Below are positions 1 through 9,771 of a DNA stretch of 64,000 bases, piece by piece (within the stretch, counting starts at the first letter, position 1; every line of letters starts with the position of its first letter). The translations under genes and the position numbers were made by a program. Under the pieces are notes generated by a model that worked only from the letters and a program-made list of their open reading frames with translations, searched no databases and had not been told where the DNA came from. The stretch comes from Spirochaetaceae bacterium (GTDB taxonomy: Bacteria; Spirochaetota; Spirochaetia; DSM-27196; PWMO01), in the NCBI GenBank assembly GCA_007693945.1, contig RECP01000052.1:24594-88593 (forward strand), written 5' to 3'.

Positions 1-1274
1 GCCGCATAACCGGCATACGGACGTACCGGAAAGGTCTGCCGACCGTCGCGCGCAGCACTCGATCGAGGTCCCATGAAGTTGATCAGCATTGCCCCCTGCT
101 CGTCGATCGGAATCCGGATCTCCTCAAGGGCCTCGTAAACCGCCGCCGCAGAAACCGATCCGCCGCCGCGCACGCGTGCCGGTCGGCGCCGCACCTCGTA
201 GGGCCGCCACCGACCTTCGTGCCGGTCGTAGGTTCGCGGTTCGGGGATCAGAACATGGCTGCCGAGCACCACTTCCAGATCCTCCAGTTGCGCGCCGAAG
301 TAGTCCGCGGCCAGTGCCAGCGTAATGGACGGGATGAAATAGTCCTGATAGAGCCGCACCTGATGATAACTCTCTCCGCTCTGTGGGTCAGTGCGCTTGG
401 GCGCCGACTGCTGCATCGTATCGCGCAGTTGCCGCAGCACTTCACCCGTCAGCGGCGCCGCAACGGTATGATCGCGGCCGGAACGGTCAAACCAGACCAG
501 CCGCTGATGGGCTTCTGTATTAATTTGTGTACTCTCTGACAACTCTTCAAGCCGGACGGTTTCGATCAGACGCGACAGTTTTGACACCAGCGCCTGCCGG
601 CGATACACCTGGTCTGAGTCTTCCACAAAGTTTGCGTGACCGTAACCGGCAACCTCCCGGCCCAGAGGTTGCAGCGGGGGCTGAAGACCGAAGTGCGAGG
701 GCATGGCACCGGTATTGCCGCGCACCGAGGCGATCCTGCCACCGGCTGCGAAAAGCGCTTCATGACGCGCAAACAGCTCGTCTTCACTGCCCGCCGGCGG
801 GTCGGAACTCTCGAGTATGGTTTCCAGAAAGACACGTTCGTTTTCGCGCATAGCCTGCAACAGTAACGCGTCATTGACAGCGTCGCGTTCGGGTTCGATG
901 AAGAAGAGATCCAGAAAAAGAGCGCGTTCACGCCGTGACTGATCCTGAACCCTGGCAAACGCCCGGATCAAATCAGCGTGGCGCGAACGTGGAAACGGCC
1001 AGCGTCCGATCTGTGACAGGGTTGAGAAGTCAATACCAATGATCAGGATGTCATCGGAAACAAACGGATTGCGTTCGACAACCGTGACACCTTCCTCTAC
1101 CCGTTCTCCGACAAACGCCTGCTTGAGACGAAAATGGAGGTCGAGCGTACGCAACTCCATGCGCTCGATCAGCGGTGTTCCCCAGTTGATCGCGCTGACG
1201 ATCAGTACGATGACCAGGCCGATGATCAACCCGAAGTAACGAGTCTCCAGAAAACGCGCTCTGCCTCTTGCCAT
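1..1274 (-). CDS. CHASE2-domain membrane sensor protein, C-terminus cut by window edge
   Basis: The minus frame from an ATG at 1274 stays open to base 1, giving 424 codons and no stop, so the gene continues left of the window. Residues about 9-30 form one transmembrane segment (FGLIIGLVIVLIVSAINW). The rest is an extracytoplasmic CHASE2 sensor domain: it opens with the usual RTLDLHFRLK stretch, contains IIGIDFSTLSQIGRWPFPRS near residue 85, and approaches its end with the typical DEQGAMLINFMGP. In known families CHASE2 is followed by membrane helices and then an adenylate/guanylate cyclase, kinase or similar output domain. That output would lie outside the window, so the signalling type cannot be given. 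It follows the TPR gene at 1293-1976 by 18 bases and is probably cotranscribed. The CHASE2 call is fairly sure; a cyclase output is only a guess. Confidence 0.75.
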   Translation of the reverse strand, partial: MARGRARFLETRYFGLIIGLVIVLIVSAINWGTPLIERMELRTLDLHFRLKQAFVGERVEEGVTVVERNPFVSDDILIIGIDFSTLSQIGRWPFPRSRHADLIRAFARVQDQSRRERALFLDLFFIEPERDAVNDALLLQAMRENERVFLETILESSDPPAGSEDELFARHEALFAAGGRIASVRGNTGAMPSHFGLQPPLQPLGREVAGYGHANFVEDSDQVYRRQALVSKLSRLIETVRLEELSESTQINTEAHQRLVWFDRSGRDHTVAAPLTGEVLRQLRDTMQQSAPKRTDPQSGESYHQVRLYQDYFIPSITLALAADYFGAQLEDLEVVLGSHVLIPEPRTYDRHEGRWRPYEVRRRPARVRGGGSVSAAAVYEALEEIRIPIDEQGAMLINFMGPRSSAARDGRQTFPVRPYAGYA

Positions 1275-1292
1275 TACCGCCTTCTCACACCG

Positions 1293-1976
1293 TCAGTCTG
1301 CGATTGACAGCGTGATTATACGGTTTCGAGCCAGGTTTGTCCAAGTGCTGCCGGGGTGACCGTCAACCAGACGACGGTAGTAGTCCAGTGCCTGCCCGGT
1401 CTGCGTTTGCCCTTCAGCCAGACGCCCCAGCGTGAATAACGCCCGCGGCACTTCTACAGTGTCGTGGTTATCCACCAGCTCTCGCAGCAGTTCCATCGCG
1501 CGTTCCGGATTGCCGGCCTGCTCCGCCGCGGCGGCGGCGTTGAACAGTGCGATCGGGGCCAGATGGCCGGTGTTAAAGCCCGTCGCGGCGCGTGCGAAGT
1601 CTTCGCCGGCCTGCTGCCACTGCTCGAGTTCCCAATGCAGGTTACCGCGAATCATCAACGCCCGCTGTGCCGCGTAAAAACGCGCATACTCCGCTACTAT
1701 GGCATCAACGCCGCCGCGGATCTCTTCGGCCAGCTGCGCCTGCCGCTCTTGATCGGCGGTTTCGTTCCATTGCCGAAAGAGATCCTGAACTTCTTCCACA
1801 GCCATGCGCGACGTCTGCTCACGAGACGAGCGCACCTCCAGGTAGATGAAGAGCGCGGCAACGATAACCACGACAGCTGTCAGAACCGCGATCAGTATCA
1901 GTCGGTGCCGTTGCAGAAAACCGCTGACAACGTTCAGTAGTCGAGTCGTTTTGTCTTGTGCTTCACTTTGCGGCAT
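1293..1976 (-). CDS. Membrane-anchored TPR protein, YfgM-like
   Basis: A 227-residue protein with a short cytoplasmic N-terminus, one membrane helix at about residues 25-48 (LILIAVLTAVVVIVAALFIY), and an alpha-helical region with TPR-like repeats. Examples are ALFNAAAAAEQAGNPERAME and the last repeat around RRLVDGHPGSTWTNLARNRI. Size and layout resemble YfgM/TPR_21 proteins, which in other bacteria associate with the Sec translocon or periplasmic chaperones. Here the role is unknown. It sits 13 bases after the sigma-54 activator gene and 18 bases before the CHASE2 gene, so all three are probably one transcript. The ATG at 1976 is the natural start because the membrane segment follows closely. 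Confidence 0.6.
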   Translation of the reverse strand: MPQSEAQDKTTRLLNVVSGFLQRHRLILIAVLTAVVVIVAALFIYLEVRSSREQTSRMAVEEVQDLFRQWNETADQERQAQLAEEIRGGVDAIVAEYARFYAAQRALMIRGNLHWELEQWQQAGEDFARAATGFNTGHLAPIALFNAAAAAEQAGNPERAMELLRELVDNHDTVEVPRALFTLGRLAEGQTQTGQALDYYRRLVDGHPGSTWTNLARNRIITLSIAD

Positions 1977-1989
1977 CGACCATGCTCCT

Positions 1990-3498
1990 TTAGCGCGTAA
2001 TATCGAGTTCCCTGATCAACCGTGACAGGTAGGTGCGTTGAATGCCCAATACCCGGGCGGTGGCCGTCTGATTCCAGCCGTTCTGTTCCAGTGTAGTGCG
2101 AATGAAGTGTTTCTTGAACAGGTTCATCGAGTCTTTGAGCGTCTTCCCGATGTAGCGTTCTTCCTCCGCGGAGCCCGAAGAGCGCAACGCAAGGTCCTCA
2201 GGTTGTATATACTCACTCCTGGTGGTAACTATGGCACGCTCTATCGAGTTCTCCAGTTCCCGCACGTTGCCCGGCCACGAGTAGGAGAGCATCTCCTGCA
2301 TTGCCTGCTCAGAGAAACCGGCAACCTGCTTCTTTATCTCGCGTCTGAACCTGTTCAGAAAGTGCTGCGCCAGTACCGGAATGTCCTCCAGCCGTTCGCG
2401 CAGCGGCGGAACGTAGAGTGGAAGCACGTTGAGCCGGTAGTACAGATCGCGACGAAACGATCCTTCAGCCACCGCCTCATCGATATCCTTGTTGGTGGCG
2501 GCGATGATGCGTACATCCACACGCATCGGCTGGCTTGAGCCCACCCGCTCGAAGGTCTGGTTCTGAAGCACGCGCAGCATCTTGGCCTGCAGCGTCAGCG
2601 GAAGGTCGCCGATTTCGTCCAGAAAGATAGTTCCACTGTCCGCCAGTTCGAAACGCCCGCGGCGATCGTTCTGCGCATCGGTAAACGCCCCTTTTACGTG
2701 TCCGAACAACTCGCTTTCCAGCAGCGCTTCCGGCAGGGCGGCGCAGTTGACGCGAATAAAGGGTCTGGTGCTTCGATGGCTGCGAATGTGGATCTGCTCG
2801 GCAAAGAGTTCCTTGCCTACTCCGCTTTCGCCGAGGATCAGCACCGATGAGTCGGTTACCGCCAACCGGTCTACCATTGCAACGCGCTCTTTCATGGAAG
2901 ACGACTGAAAGACAAAACTGTGGTAGCCCTGATGACTGGTTACCTGATCCTGCAACAGGGCGATCTCCTGCTGCACTCTTTCGAACGACCGGGCGTTCTG
3001 AATGGCCAACGCGGCCTGCGTGGCGAAGATCTCCAGCCATTGACGGTCATCTTCGTCGAACGGTTTTCCGTCGCGCTTGTTGATCATCTCGATAACGCCG
3101 ACGCAGCGATCGCGAATACGCATGGGGACGGCCAGAATCGAACGCGTGTCAAAGCCGATCTGCTTGCCGATCTCCGCAAGAAACCGCGTGTCCTGATCGA
3201 CATCGTTAACCACCAGCGACCGGTTGTGTTGCGCAACCCAGCCGGCGATCCCTTCGCCGAGATTCAGCGAAAACTTCTGCACCTCAGGCCCTTTCGAGCC
3301 CAGTGCGATCTCAAAATAGAGCTTGTTGTTTTCGGGACGCAGCAGCAGAAGCGATGACGCTTCACCTTCACTCAAGCGGGTAGCCGATTCCAGTATGGTC
3401 TGCAGCAGGCTCCTGGCATCCGAATAGTCCGTGTTGATACGCGTATTGATCTCGATGAGTGTCTCGAGCTTTTGAATATCGACGCCGGACTTGAACAT
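1990..3498 (-). CDS. Sigma-54-dependent transcriptional activator (GAF, AAA+, Fis-type HTH)
   Basis: A 502-residue NtrC-family enhancer-binding protein. Residues about 20-175 form a GAF sensor domain. Residues about 195-430 form the AAA+ domain, with Walker A GESGVGKE, the sigma-54 contact loop GAFTDA, Walker B GTIFLDEIGD and the SWPGNVRELENSIERA segment. The C-terminal 40 residues form a Fis-type helix-turn-helix (NQTATARVLGIQRTYLSRLI). The architecture is that of NifA/FhlA-type regulators, which bind a small ligand in the GAF domain and remodel sigma-54 RNA polymerase. No receiver domain is present, so it is not a classical response regulator. The gene starts 22 bases after rpsA, an unusual place for a regulator. 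No -24/-12 promoter was recognised in the window, so its targets are unknown. Confidence 0.88.
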   Translation of the reverse strand: MFKSGVDIQKLETLIEINTRINTDYSDARSLLQTILESATRLSEGEASSLLLLRPENNKLYFEIALGSKGPEVQKFSLNLGEGIAGWVAQHNRSLVVNDVDQDTRFLAEIGKQIGFDTRSILAVPMRIRDRCVGVIEMINKRDGKPFDEDDRQWLEIFATQAALAIQNARSFERVQQEIALLQDQVTSHQGYHSFVFQSSSMKERVAMVDRLAVTDSSVLILGESGVGKELFAEQIHIRSHRSTRPFIRVNCAALPEALLESELFGHVKGAFTDAQNDRRGRFELADSGTIFLDEIGDLPLTLQAKMLRVLQNQTFERVGSSQPMRVDVRIIAATNKDIDEAVAEGSFRRDLYYRLNVLPLYVPPLRERLEDIPVLAQHFLNRFRREIKKQVAGFSEQAMQEMLSYSWPGNVRELENSIERAIVTTRSEYIQPEDLALRSSGSAEEERYIGKTLKDSMNLFKKHFIRTTLEQNGWNQTATARVLGIQRTYLSRLIRELDITR

Positions 3499-3520
3499 GA
3501 ACGCCAGGAGTCCACAGCGA

Positions 3521-5233
3521 TCAGGACTGCCCCTTCTCCTTCAAGAGCTCGCCCAGGGTGAGCGTACCGTTGTCCGTATCGTCGTGAATGTACTTCTGCA
3601 TCTCCGCGCGCTGCTCTTTGCGCTGCAGCTCTCGCACCGAAAGTCCCAGCCGTTGCCGGCCGGGGTTGATCTCGGTTATGATGGCCTGGATCTTGTCGCC
3701 GACCGAAAGCTTCTCGACGGCCTTCTCAAACGGTTCCACGCGCGGATCAACAAGGTTGTTCTTGTTGATCAGGCCTTCAATGCCGCCCTGAACACGCACG
3801 AAAATGCCGAAATCGGTAATGTTGGTGATTTCACCCTCAACGACCGTGCGCTGCGAGTACGCGCGCTTCAGTTGACCCCACGGATCATCGGAGAGCTGTT
3901 TGACGCCAACGCGGATATTGCGATTCTGCGGGTCAACCGAAAGAACCATTACCTCGACTTGCTGGCCCTCCTCCAGGATCTCTGCTGGGCTCCGGGGACG
4001 AGTCGACCACGAGAGGTCATCGATGTGCAGAAAGGCATCGATACCTTCCTCAAGCTCCACAAAGGCACCGGTGTTGGTGAGTTTCTTGACGGTACGCGTG
4101 AGCTGCATTCCCTCGGGATACTTGGCCGGCAATTCTTCCCACGGATTGGGTAGAACCTGCTTCAGACCGAGAGACACCTTTCCCTGAGTCACGTCGTAGT
4201 CGAGAATTTTGGTTTCAACTTCATCACCGACGCTGAGTACTTCCTTGGGGTGATTGATGTGCTTGACCCACGAGAGTTCCGAAATGTGGGCCAGGCCTTC
4301 AATTCCCTCCTCCAGTTCAATGAACGCGCCGAAATCGGTCAGCTTGGTAACCCGTCCGGTGACCACCGAGTCCACGCCGAATTTGTCCTCGAAACTGTTC
4401 CACGGGTCTTCAGTCATGTGACGCAGCGAGAGGTTGATCTTCTTCTCTTCAGCATCCATGCGAATGACCTTCAGCTGGATCGTATCACCCTTCTTGACAT
4501 AGTCCTTCGGGCGCGTCGCGTGCCCCCAACTCATGTCGTTGATGTGCAGCAGCCCGTCAAATCCTCCGAGGTCGATAAACGCCCCAAAAGAGGTAAAAGA
4601 CTTCACCTCGCCCTCAACCGTGTCACCGATGGAAACCGTTTCAAAGAACTCCTGACGCCGGCGTTCGACTTCTTCCTCCAGCCAGGCGCGGCGCGAGAGC
4701 ACGATATTGACGCGGTTATCACTGTACAGTCGCTCTACGTAGAACTTGGAGGTCATGTCGACATACTCTTCGGGCTCTTCGATGCGCCGAAGATCCATCT
4801 TGGAGATCGGGTTGAACGCGCGAATGCCGCCGGGCATCCGGATCTCGAACCCGCCTTTGACGGTACGTACCACTTTGCCCTCTACCGGTTCACGGTCGTG
4901 AAACGCCTGCTTGAGGGTCTTCCAGAACGCTTTCTCGTCAGCCTTCTTCTTGGAAACATCGACGCCCCCGCCTCTGGTCTCCTTGCTCAGAAGAACTACC
5001 GTAACCTGCTCTCCAACCTCTGGAGGTTCGTCGAACTCGTCAAGAGGTACACGGCCTTCGGACTTGTAACCGATGTCAACGAAGACCTGCTCAGCGCCAA
5101 CCTGCACCACGCTGCCTTCCACCAGCTGCCCTACCTCGAGTTCATCGAGTTGTTTCAGGAATTGCTCCTGCAGCTGCTCCTGAAGGATCTGTTGTTGCGG
5201 CTTTTGCGCTTCCTGCGCCTCTCTCTCTTCCAT
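3521..5233 (-). CDS. rpsA: 30S ribosomal protein S1
   Basis: A 570-residue protein with six S1 (OB-fold) repeats at roughly residues 30-95, 110-180, 200-270, 285-360, 370-445 and 455-535. The central repeats carry the conserved pattern FGAFIDL/FGAFIEL followed by GLLHI or GLAHI. S1 binds the leader of mRNAs and docks them on the 30S subunit. Length and repeat number match the six-domain proteobacterial type (about 557 residues). The start chosen is the ATG at 5233, one base after the cmk stop codon, with AGGG five bases before it. A start further upstream would add 20 residues lying inside cmk and unlike S1. The cmk-rpsA order is common in bacteria. Confidence 0.95.
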   Translation of the reverse strand: MEEREAQEAQKPQQQILQEQLQEQFLKQLDELEVGQLVEGSVVQVGAEQVFVDIGYKSEGRVPLDEFDEPPEVGEQVTVVLLSKETRGGGVDVSKKKADEKAFWKTLKQAFHDREPVEGKVVRTVKGGFEIRMPGGIRAFNPISKMDLRRIEEPEEYVDMTSKFYVERLYSDNRVNIVLSRRAWLEEEVERRRQEFFETVSIGDTVEGEVKSFTSFGAFIDLGGFDGLLHINDMSWGHATRPKDYVKKGDTIQLKVIRMDAEEKKINLSLRHMTEDPWNSFEDKFGVDSVVTGRVTKLTDFGAFIELEEGIEGLAHISELSWVKHINHPKEVLSVGDEVETKILDYDVTQGKVSLGLKQVLPNPWEELPAKYPEGMQLTRTVKKLTNTGAFVELEEGIDAFLHIDDLSWSTRPRSPAEILEEGQQVEVMVLSVDPQNRNIRVGVKQLSDDPWGQLKRAYSQRTVVEGEITNITDFGIFVRVQGGIEGLINKNNLVDPRVEPFEKAVEKLSVGDKIQAIITEINPGRQRLGLSVRELQRKEQRAEMQKYIHDDTDNGTLTLGELLKEKGQS

Positions 5234-5234
5234 A

Positions 5235-5894
5235 TTAACCCTGTAGCTCCTGGTATTCTGAGGTGTTTTGGATGGTGTGTATAACTCTGTCACAAACTTC
5301 GGCTATGGTCAAGTCCGAAGTATCCAAATATATCGCGTCCGCGGCCTGTTGCAAAGAGCCGCTCGTTTTTCTTCGATCAGCTTCGTCGCGCGCGATGATG
5401 CGTTCACTGATCTGCTGCAATGAGAGATCGCCCTCCTGCTGTTGCCAGCGGCGGCGCGCCCGGGTTTCGACCGAGGCGTCGAGGTAGATCTTGACGTCGG
5501 CCCGGGGAAACACAACCGTGGTAATATCGCGGCCCTCCACTACGACGTCCTGCCGCTCGGCAATCTGGTGCAGCCGACGGTTTACCATCGCGCGCACCGC
5601 TTCAATAGCCGAGTGGCGCGCCACGTGCTGGTCAACTGCTGCGCCATGCAGCTCGTCGTCGCGTCGCTGACCGTCGATCATCAGTTCTCCGTTGCGGTAC
5701 TGCAGGTCCAGCGATCGCGCTGCTGCCGCTATCTGCTCGGCATCACCATCCTGCAGGCCGTCCTGCAGCGCCTTCCAGGTCACCGCACGGTAGATCGCCC
5801 CCGAGTTCAGGTAGACAAAACCAAGCTCCGCCGCGCAGCGCGCGGCCACGCTGCTCTTCCCCGCGCCCGCCGGCCCGTCAATTGCAACTACCAT
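5235..5894 (-). CDS. cmk: Cytidylate kinase
   Basis: A 219-residue nucleoside monophosphate kinase that phosphorylates CMP and dCMP with ATP. The P-loop AIDGPAGAGKSS is at the extreme N-terminus, followed by LNSGAIYRAVTW (the YLNTGAxYR motif). GRDITTVVFPRADVKIYLDA (the GRDIGTVVFPDA motif) is near residue 130 and the LID region follows. Length is typical for Cmk. The ATG at 5894 overlaps the rluB stop in a TGATG junction, which fixes the start and suggests translational coupling. It sits directly before rpsA. The start 48 codons upstream is rejected because that stretch lies entirely inside rluB. Confidence 0.93.
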   Translation of the reverse strand: MVVAIDGPAGAGKSSVAARCAAELGFVYLNSGAIYRAVTWKALQDGLQDGDAEQIAAAARSLDLQYRNGELMIDGQRRDDELHGAAVDQHVARHSAIEAVRAMVNRRLHQIAERQDVVVEGRDITTVVFPRADVKIYLDASVETRARRRWQQQEGDLSLQQISERIIARDEADRRKTSGSLQQAADAIYLDTSDLTIAEVCDRVIHTIQNTSEYQELQG

Positions 5895-6652
5895 CAGCTC
5901 CTCCGGCTGGCCTTCGTGCGGTCGAGAAACCATGCGATCTCGGCGTCCGTAAGATGGCGGTACTCCCCGGAACCGATTCCTTTGATACGCACCGGTCCGA
6001 CCCTGACCCGATGGATACGTTTGACACCGATCTTCCAATGCTGGAAGACGCGCCGGATCTCGCGGTTCTTGCCTTCGTGAAGTACCAGATTGACACGAAA
6101 GCGGTTCGTGACGCTGTAGGACTCGATGGAATAGGTCTCACCGTCCACGTGTACGCCGCGCCGGAACTGGTCGAGCAGTTCACGCGCAATTTCGCGCCTG
6201 GTCTCGACGATGTACTCCTTCTCGATCTCCGAACTCGGGTGCATCACTGCCTGGGCGAAATCACCGTCATTGGTAACCAACAGCAGTCCACTGGAGAGAT
6301 AATCAAGACGGCCGACGGTGAACAACCGGAACGAAAAATCCTTCACCAGCAGTTCCAGCGCGGTGGGACGACCTTCGGGATCGCTGCTGGTCGACAGGTA
6401 TTTCCTGGGCTTGTTGAGGGCCAGGTAGACCATCGTGCGCGTCGGATAGACGCGCCGGCCGTCAAACGTTACGCTGTCGCCTTCCTCCACCAGGGTACCC
6501 TGAGTACGCACGGGAGCGCCGTTGACCGCGACGCGTCCTTGGCTGATCAGTTTTTCCGCGTTGCGCCGCGAGGCAACGCCGCAGCGTGCCAGATAGACGT
6601 GCAGGCGCAGCGGATACTCGGGAGGTTTGCGGCGCTTGGGTTCTTCAGCCAT
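5894..6652 (-). CDS. rluB: Pseudouridine synthase of the RsuA/RluB family
   Basis: A 252-residue protein with an N-terminal S4 RNA-binding domain (about residues 15-75; RLHVYLARCGVASRRNAEKL) and a pseudouridine synthase domain. The catalytic aspartate lies in GRLDYLSSGLLLVTNDGDFA near residue 120, and GKNREIRRVFQHW marks the family C-terminal region. RluB makes pseudouridine in helix 90 of 23S rRNA, while the relatives RsuA and RluE use other sites. The scpA-scpB-rluB order is widespread, which favours RluB. It overlaps scpB by 8 bases and cmk by one. The exact target uridine is inferred. Confidence 0.85.
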   Translation of the reverse strand: MAEEPKRRKPPEYPLRLHVYLARCGVASRRNAEKLISQGRVAVNGAPVRTQGTLVEEGDSVTFDGRRVYPTRTMVYLALNKPRKYLSTSSDPEGRPTALELLVKDFSFRLFTVGRLDYLSSGLLLVTNDGDFAQAVMHPSSEIEKEYIVETRREIARELLDQFRRGVHVDGETYSIESYSVTNRFRVNLVLHEGKNREIRRVFQHWKIGVKRIHRVRVGPVRIKGIGSGEYRHLTDAEIAWFLDRTKASRRS

Positions 6653-7187
6653 CGAGGGTGAAACGCTCCTCGTCTATCTGATCCAGTTTGGGAAGGTCGG
6701 CGATACTGTTGAGTCGAAACAGCTGCAGAAACCGTCGTGTTGTACCGTATTGCACCGGCCGTCCCGGCGCGTCCTTCTTGCCGACCTCGCGGATGAGCTC
6801 GCGCGACAGCAGAAGCCTGATCATTCCGTCGGCCGAGACGCCGCGCAGACTCTCAACCTCGGCCCGGGTGATCGGCTGCGAGTACGCCACGATTGACAGC
6901 GTCTCCATCGCGGCACGCGAGAGTCGATTCTCGTTGCGCCTGCCGTAACGCTCCTTCAGCTGATCCCACAACTCGTGTTTTGGTACCAGACTGACCGCTT
7001 CACCAACCCGCGACACTTCCAGTCCGGAGCCTGGATCATCGCGTCGCGCCGTGGTCATTGTTTCGAGACAGGCTCGTACGATCTCGATCGGCAAGCCGGC
7101 GATGCGAGCCAGTGCCCGCTCCTCCAGCGGCTCGCCCTCCAGAAACAGTATCGATTCCAGCAAAGCCTGTTCTCGCTCAAGCTGCAT
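6645..7187 (-). CDS. scpB: Segregation and condensation protein B
   Basis: A 180-residue winged-helix protein. ScpB dimers with ScpA form the non-SMC part of the Smc condensin that compacts and segregates the chromosome. Visible features are the start LLESILFLEGEPLEERALAR, the middle ETLSIVAYSQPITRAEVESL (the AALETLAIIAYxQPxTR family motif) and GRPVQYGTTRRFLQLF near the C-terminus (GRPxLYxTTxxFL). The ATG at 7187 has AGGAG seven bases upstream and lies within the last codons of scpA. A longer frame upstream would be entirely inside scpA. Length is typical. Confidence 0.92.
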   Translation of the reverse strand: MQLEREQALLESILFLEGEPLEERALARIAGLPIEIVRACLETMTTARRDDPGSGLEVSRVGEAVSLVPKHELWDQLKERYGRRNENRLSRAAMETLSIVAYSQPITRAEVESLRGVSADGMIRLLLSRELIREVGKKDAPGRPVQYGTTRRFLQLFRLNSIADLPKLDQIDEERFTLDG

Positions 7188-7914
7188 GATCGCTCCTGCG
7201 GATACGGATATCGCCGAACATTCGATTCTGTTCGATACCGATCCGGCGCGACTTGACCAGTTCCAGGATCGCCAGGAACGCGCAGACCACTTCCATGGTT
7301 GACTGCGGTCTGACAATCAGCTCGGTAAACAGACATTCGTTGCGATCTTCCAGCAGTTCCTCGAGCAGACTGATCTTTTCGTTAACCGTGACCTCTTCGT
7401 AGAGATCCAGTAGCCGGTCCGAGGAGACGTTCGAAATGATAGTCGAAAAGGTGCGCAGCAGCTCCCAGACATCGATCGTCTCCCATAGCTCATCGCTGTC
7501 TTCAAACGGAAGCGCCTCCTGCTTCTTGCGGCGTTCCAGCAGCCACTCTGATTCCTGCTCCTTGTCGGTCATCAGCTCGGTAATCTTCTTGTACTTCTGA
7601 TACTCGATCAGTCGTTCAACCAGTTCGCGGCGCGGATCTTCAATCTCGTCGTCGAGGTCCATCTCTACCGGCAGCAGCATGCGGGACTTGATGTACAGCA
7701 GTGTTGCCGCCATCACGTAAAACTCAGTGATGCTTTCAAGGTCCACCTTGGCGGAGTACTCAAGGAATTGCAGGTACTGCTCGGTAATCTGTGCCACGGG
7801 AATGTCGTAGATGTTTATCTCGGATCGTTTGATCAGAAATAGCAACAGGTCCATCGGGCCTTCGAAGTCCTGAAGGCGCACGTGATGTGCCTGTGAGGTT
7901 TGTTCCACCGTCAT
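7177..7914 (-). CDS. scpA: Segregation and condensation protein A
   Basis: A 245-residue kleisin that bridges Smc heads and binds ScpB. The N-terminus FEGPMDLLLFLIKRSEINIY and the following IPVAQITEQYLQFL are the ScpA signature. The central part is the charged linker and the C-terminus is a winged helix (LLEELLEDRNECLFTELI region). It overlaps scpB by 11 bases and its start overlaps the folK stop by four (ATGA), so the genes are translationally coupled. No Smc gene lies in the window. Confidence 0.92.
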   Translation of the reverse strand: MTVEQTSQAHHVRLQDFEGPMDLLLFLIKRSEINIYDIPVAQITEQYLQFLEYSAKVDLESITEFYVMAATLLYIKSRMLLPVEMDLDDEIEDPRRELVERLIEYQKYKKITELMTDKEQESEWLLERRKKQEALPFEDSDELWETIDVWELLRTFSTIISNVSSDRLLDLYEEVTVNEKISLLEELLEDRNECLFTELIVRPQSTMEVVCAFLAILELVKSRRIGIEQNRMFGDIRIRRSDHAA

Positions 7915-8460
7915 GTATGTTGTTCCCCTGACCGACCCCGATTATACGGGTTCGCCCGGTAACAGTAAACACCCTGACTCGGCAAGACCGCCAGTGCATC
8001 AACCAGGGCAACGTCGCTGCGCGGATCGCGCATTCCGGGGGCCAGCTCGATCAGCGGCCGAAGAACAAACTCGCGCTCCAGCAGACGCGGATGCGGTACC
8101 CTCAGCCGTGGTGTATCGATAATTCGTCTTCCGTACAGCAGGATATCGATATCGAGGGGGCGTGGACCGTACCGCTCGCCGGGGAGCCGTTGGCGCCCGG
8201 CGCCGGCCTCGATTGCGGCGATGCAGTCCAGCAACTGCAGCGCATCGAGTCTAGTCCAGCCGCTGACCACGACGTTGAGAAATCGTGGCTGATCGACAAC
8301 GTACATCGGCTCGGTCTCGTACACCGACGAGACACGGATCCTTTGCAGCAGTCCGCGCAGCCGCTCAACAGCCTCGTCGATCTGCGCCAGCCGCCGGCCA
8401 ACGTTGGAACCCAGACCGAGAAACACCTCCACCGAGCAACCGGGTACGCCGTCAGGGTCC

Positions 8461-8489
<29 letters not shown>
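7911..8489 (-). CDS. folK: 6-hydroxymethyl-7,8-dihydropterin pyrophosphokinase
   Basis: A protein of about 192 residues catalysing pyrophosphate transfer from ATP to 6-hydroxymethyl-dihydropterin in folate synthesis. Landmarks are [39 protein letters not shown], the family signature [13 protein letters not shown], and [20 protein letters not shown]. The first 20 residues before the conserved core overlap the 3' end of recA by about 29 bases. An ATG at 8489, preceded by an in-frame GTG at 8492, is used here, but a later GTG near the conserved VFLGLGSN is also possible. Having folK alone downstream of recA, without folP or folB, is notable. Confidence 0.88.
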
Positions 8490-9642
<1,153 letters not shown>

Positions 9643-9714
9643 CTCTTCCCCTCTTGCCGGACAGTCTCTGCAGGCTTAACACACTGGAAAATGGTCCCGC
9701 GATTGTCTTTTGGC

Positions 9715-9743
9715 ATATTATCCCTGCAGTTTTTGACGGTCAA
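9715..9743 (-). promoter_or_regulatory. Sigma-70-type promoter of recA
   Basis: On the minus strand TTGACC (9738-9743) and TAATAT (9715-9720) are separated by exactly 17 bases, giving a transcript start about 65 bases before the recA ATG. The -35 box lies inside the imperfect palindrome TTGACGGTCAA (9734-9744 region), whose other half could be the -35 of the divergent gene at 9772. No known LexA-box consensus was recognised, but spirochaete SOS boxes are poorly defined. Confidence 0.7.
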
Positions 9744-9765
9744 TAGCCGCCTTTGCACCGATAAT
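9734..9765 (+). promoter_or_regulatory. Possible promoter of the exported-protein gene at 9772
   Basis: GATAAT at 9760-9765 is a good -10 box. It would place the transcript start on the A of the ATG at 9772, so the mRNA would be leaderless. The nearest -35 candidate, TTGACG at 9734-9739, is 20 bases away, longer than ideal, so the -35 assignment is weak. Confidence 0.35.
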
Positions 9766-9771
9766 TTCACT

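Noticed and set aside
9734..9744. SOS (LexA) box at the recA promoter
   Set aside because: TTGACGGTCAA matches neither the E. coli nor the Bacillus LexA consensus, and no lexA is in the window. It is kept only as a shared -35 palindrome.
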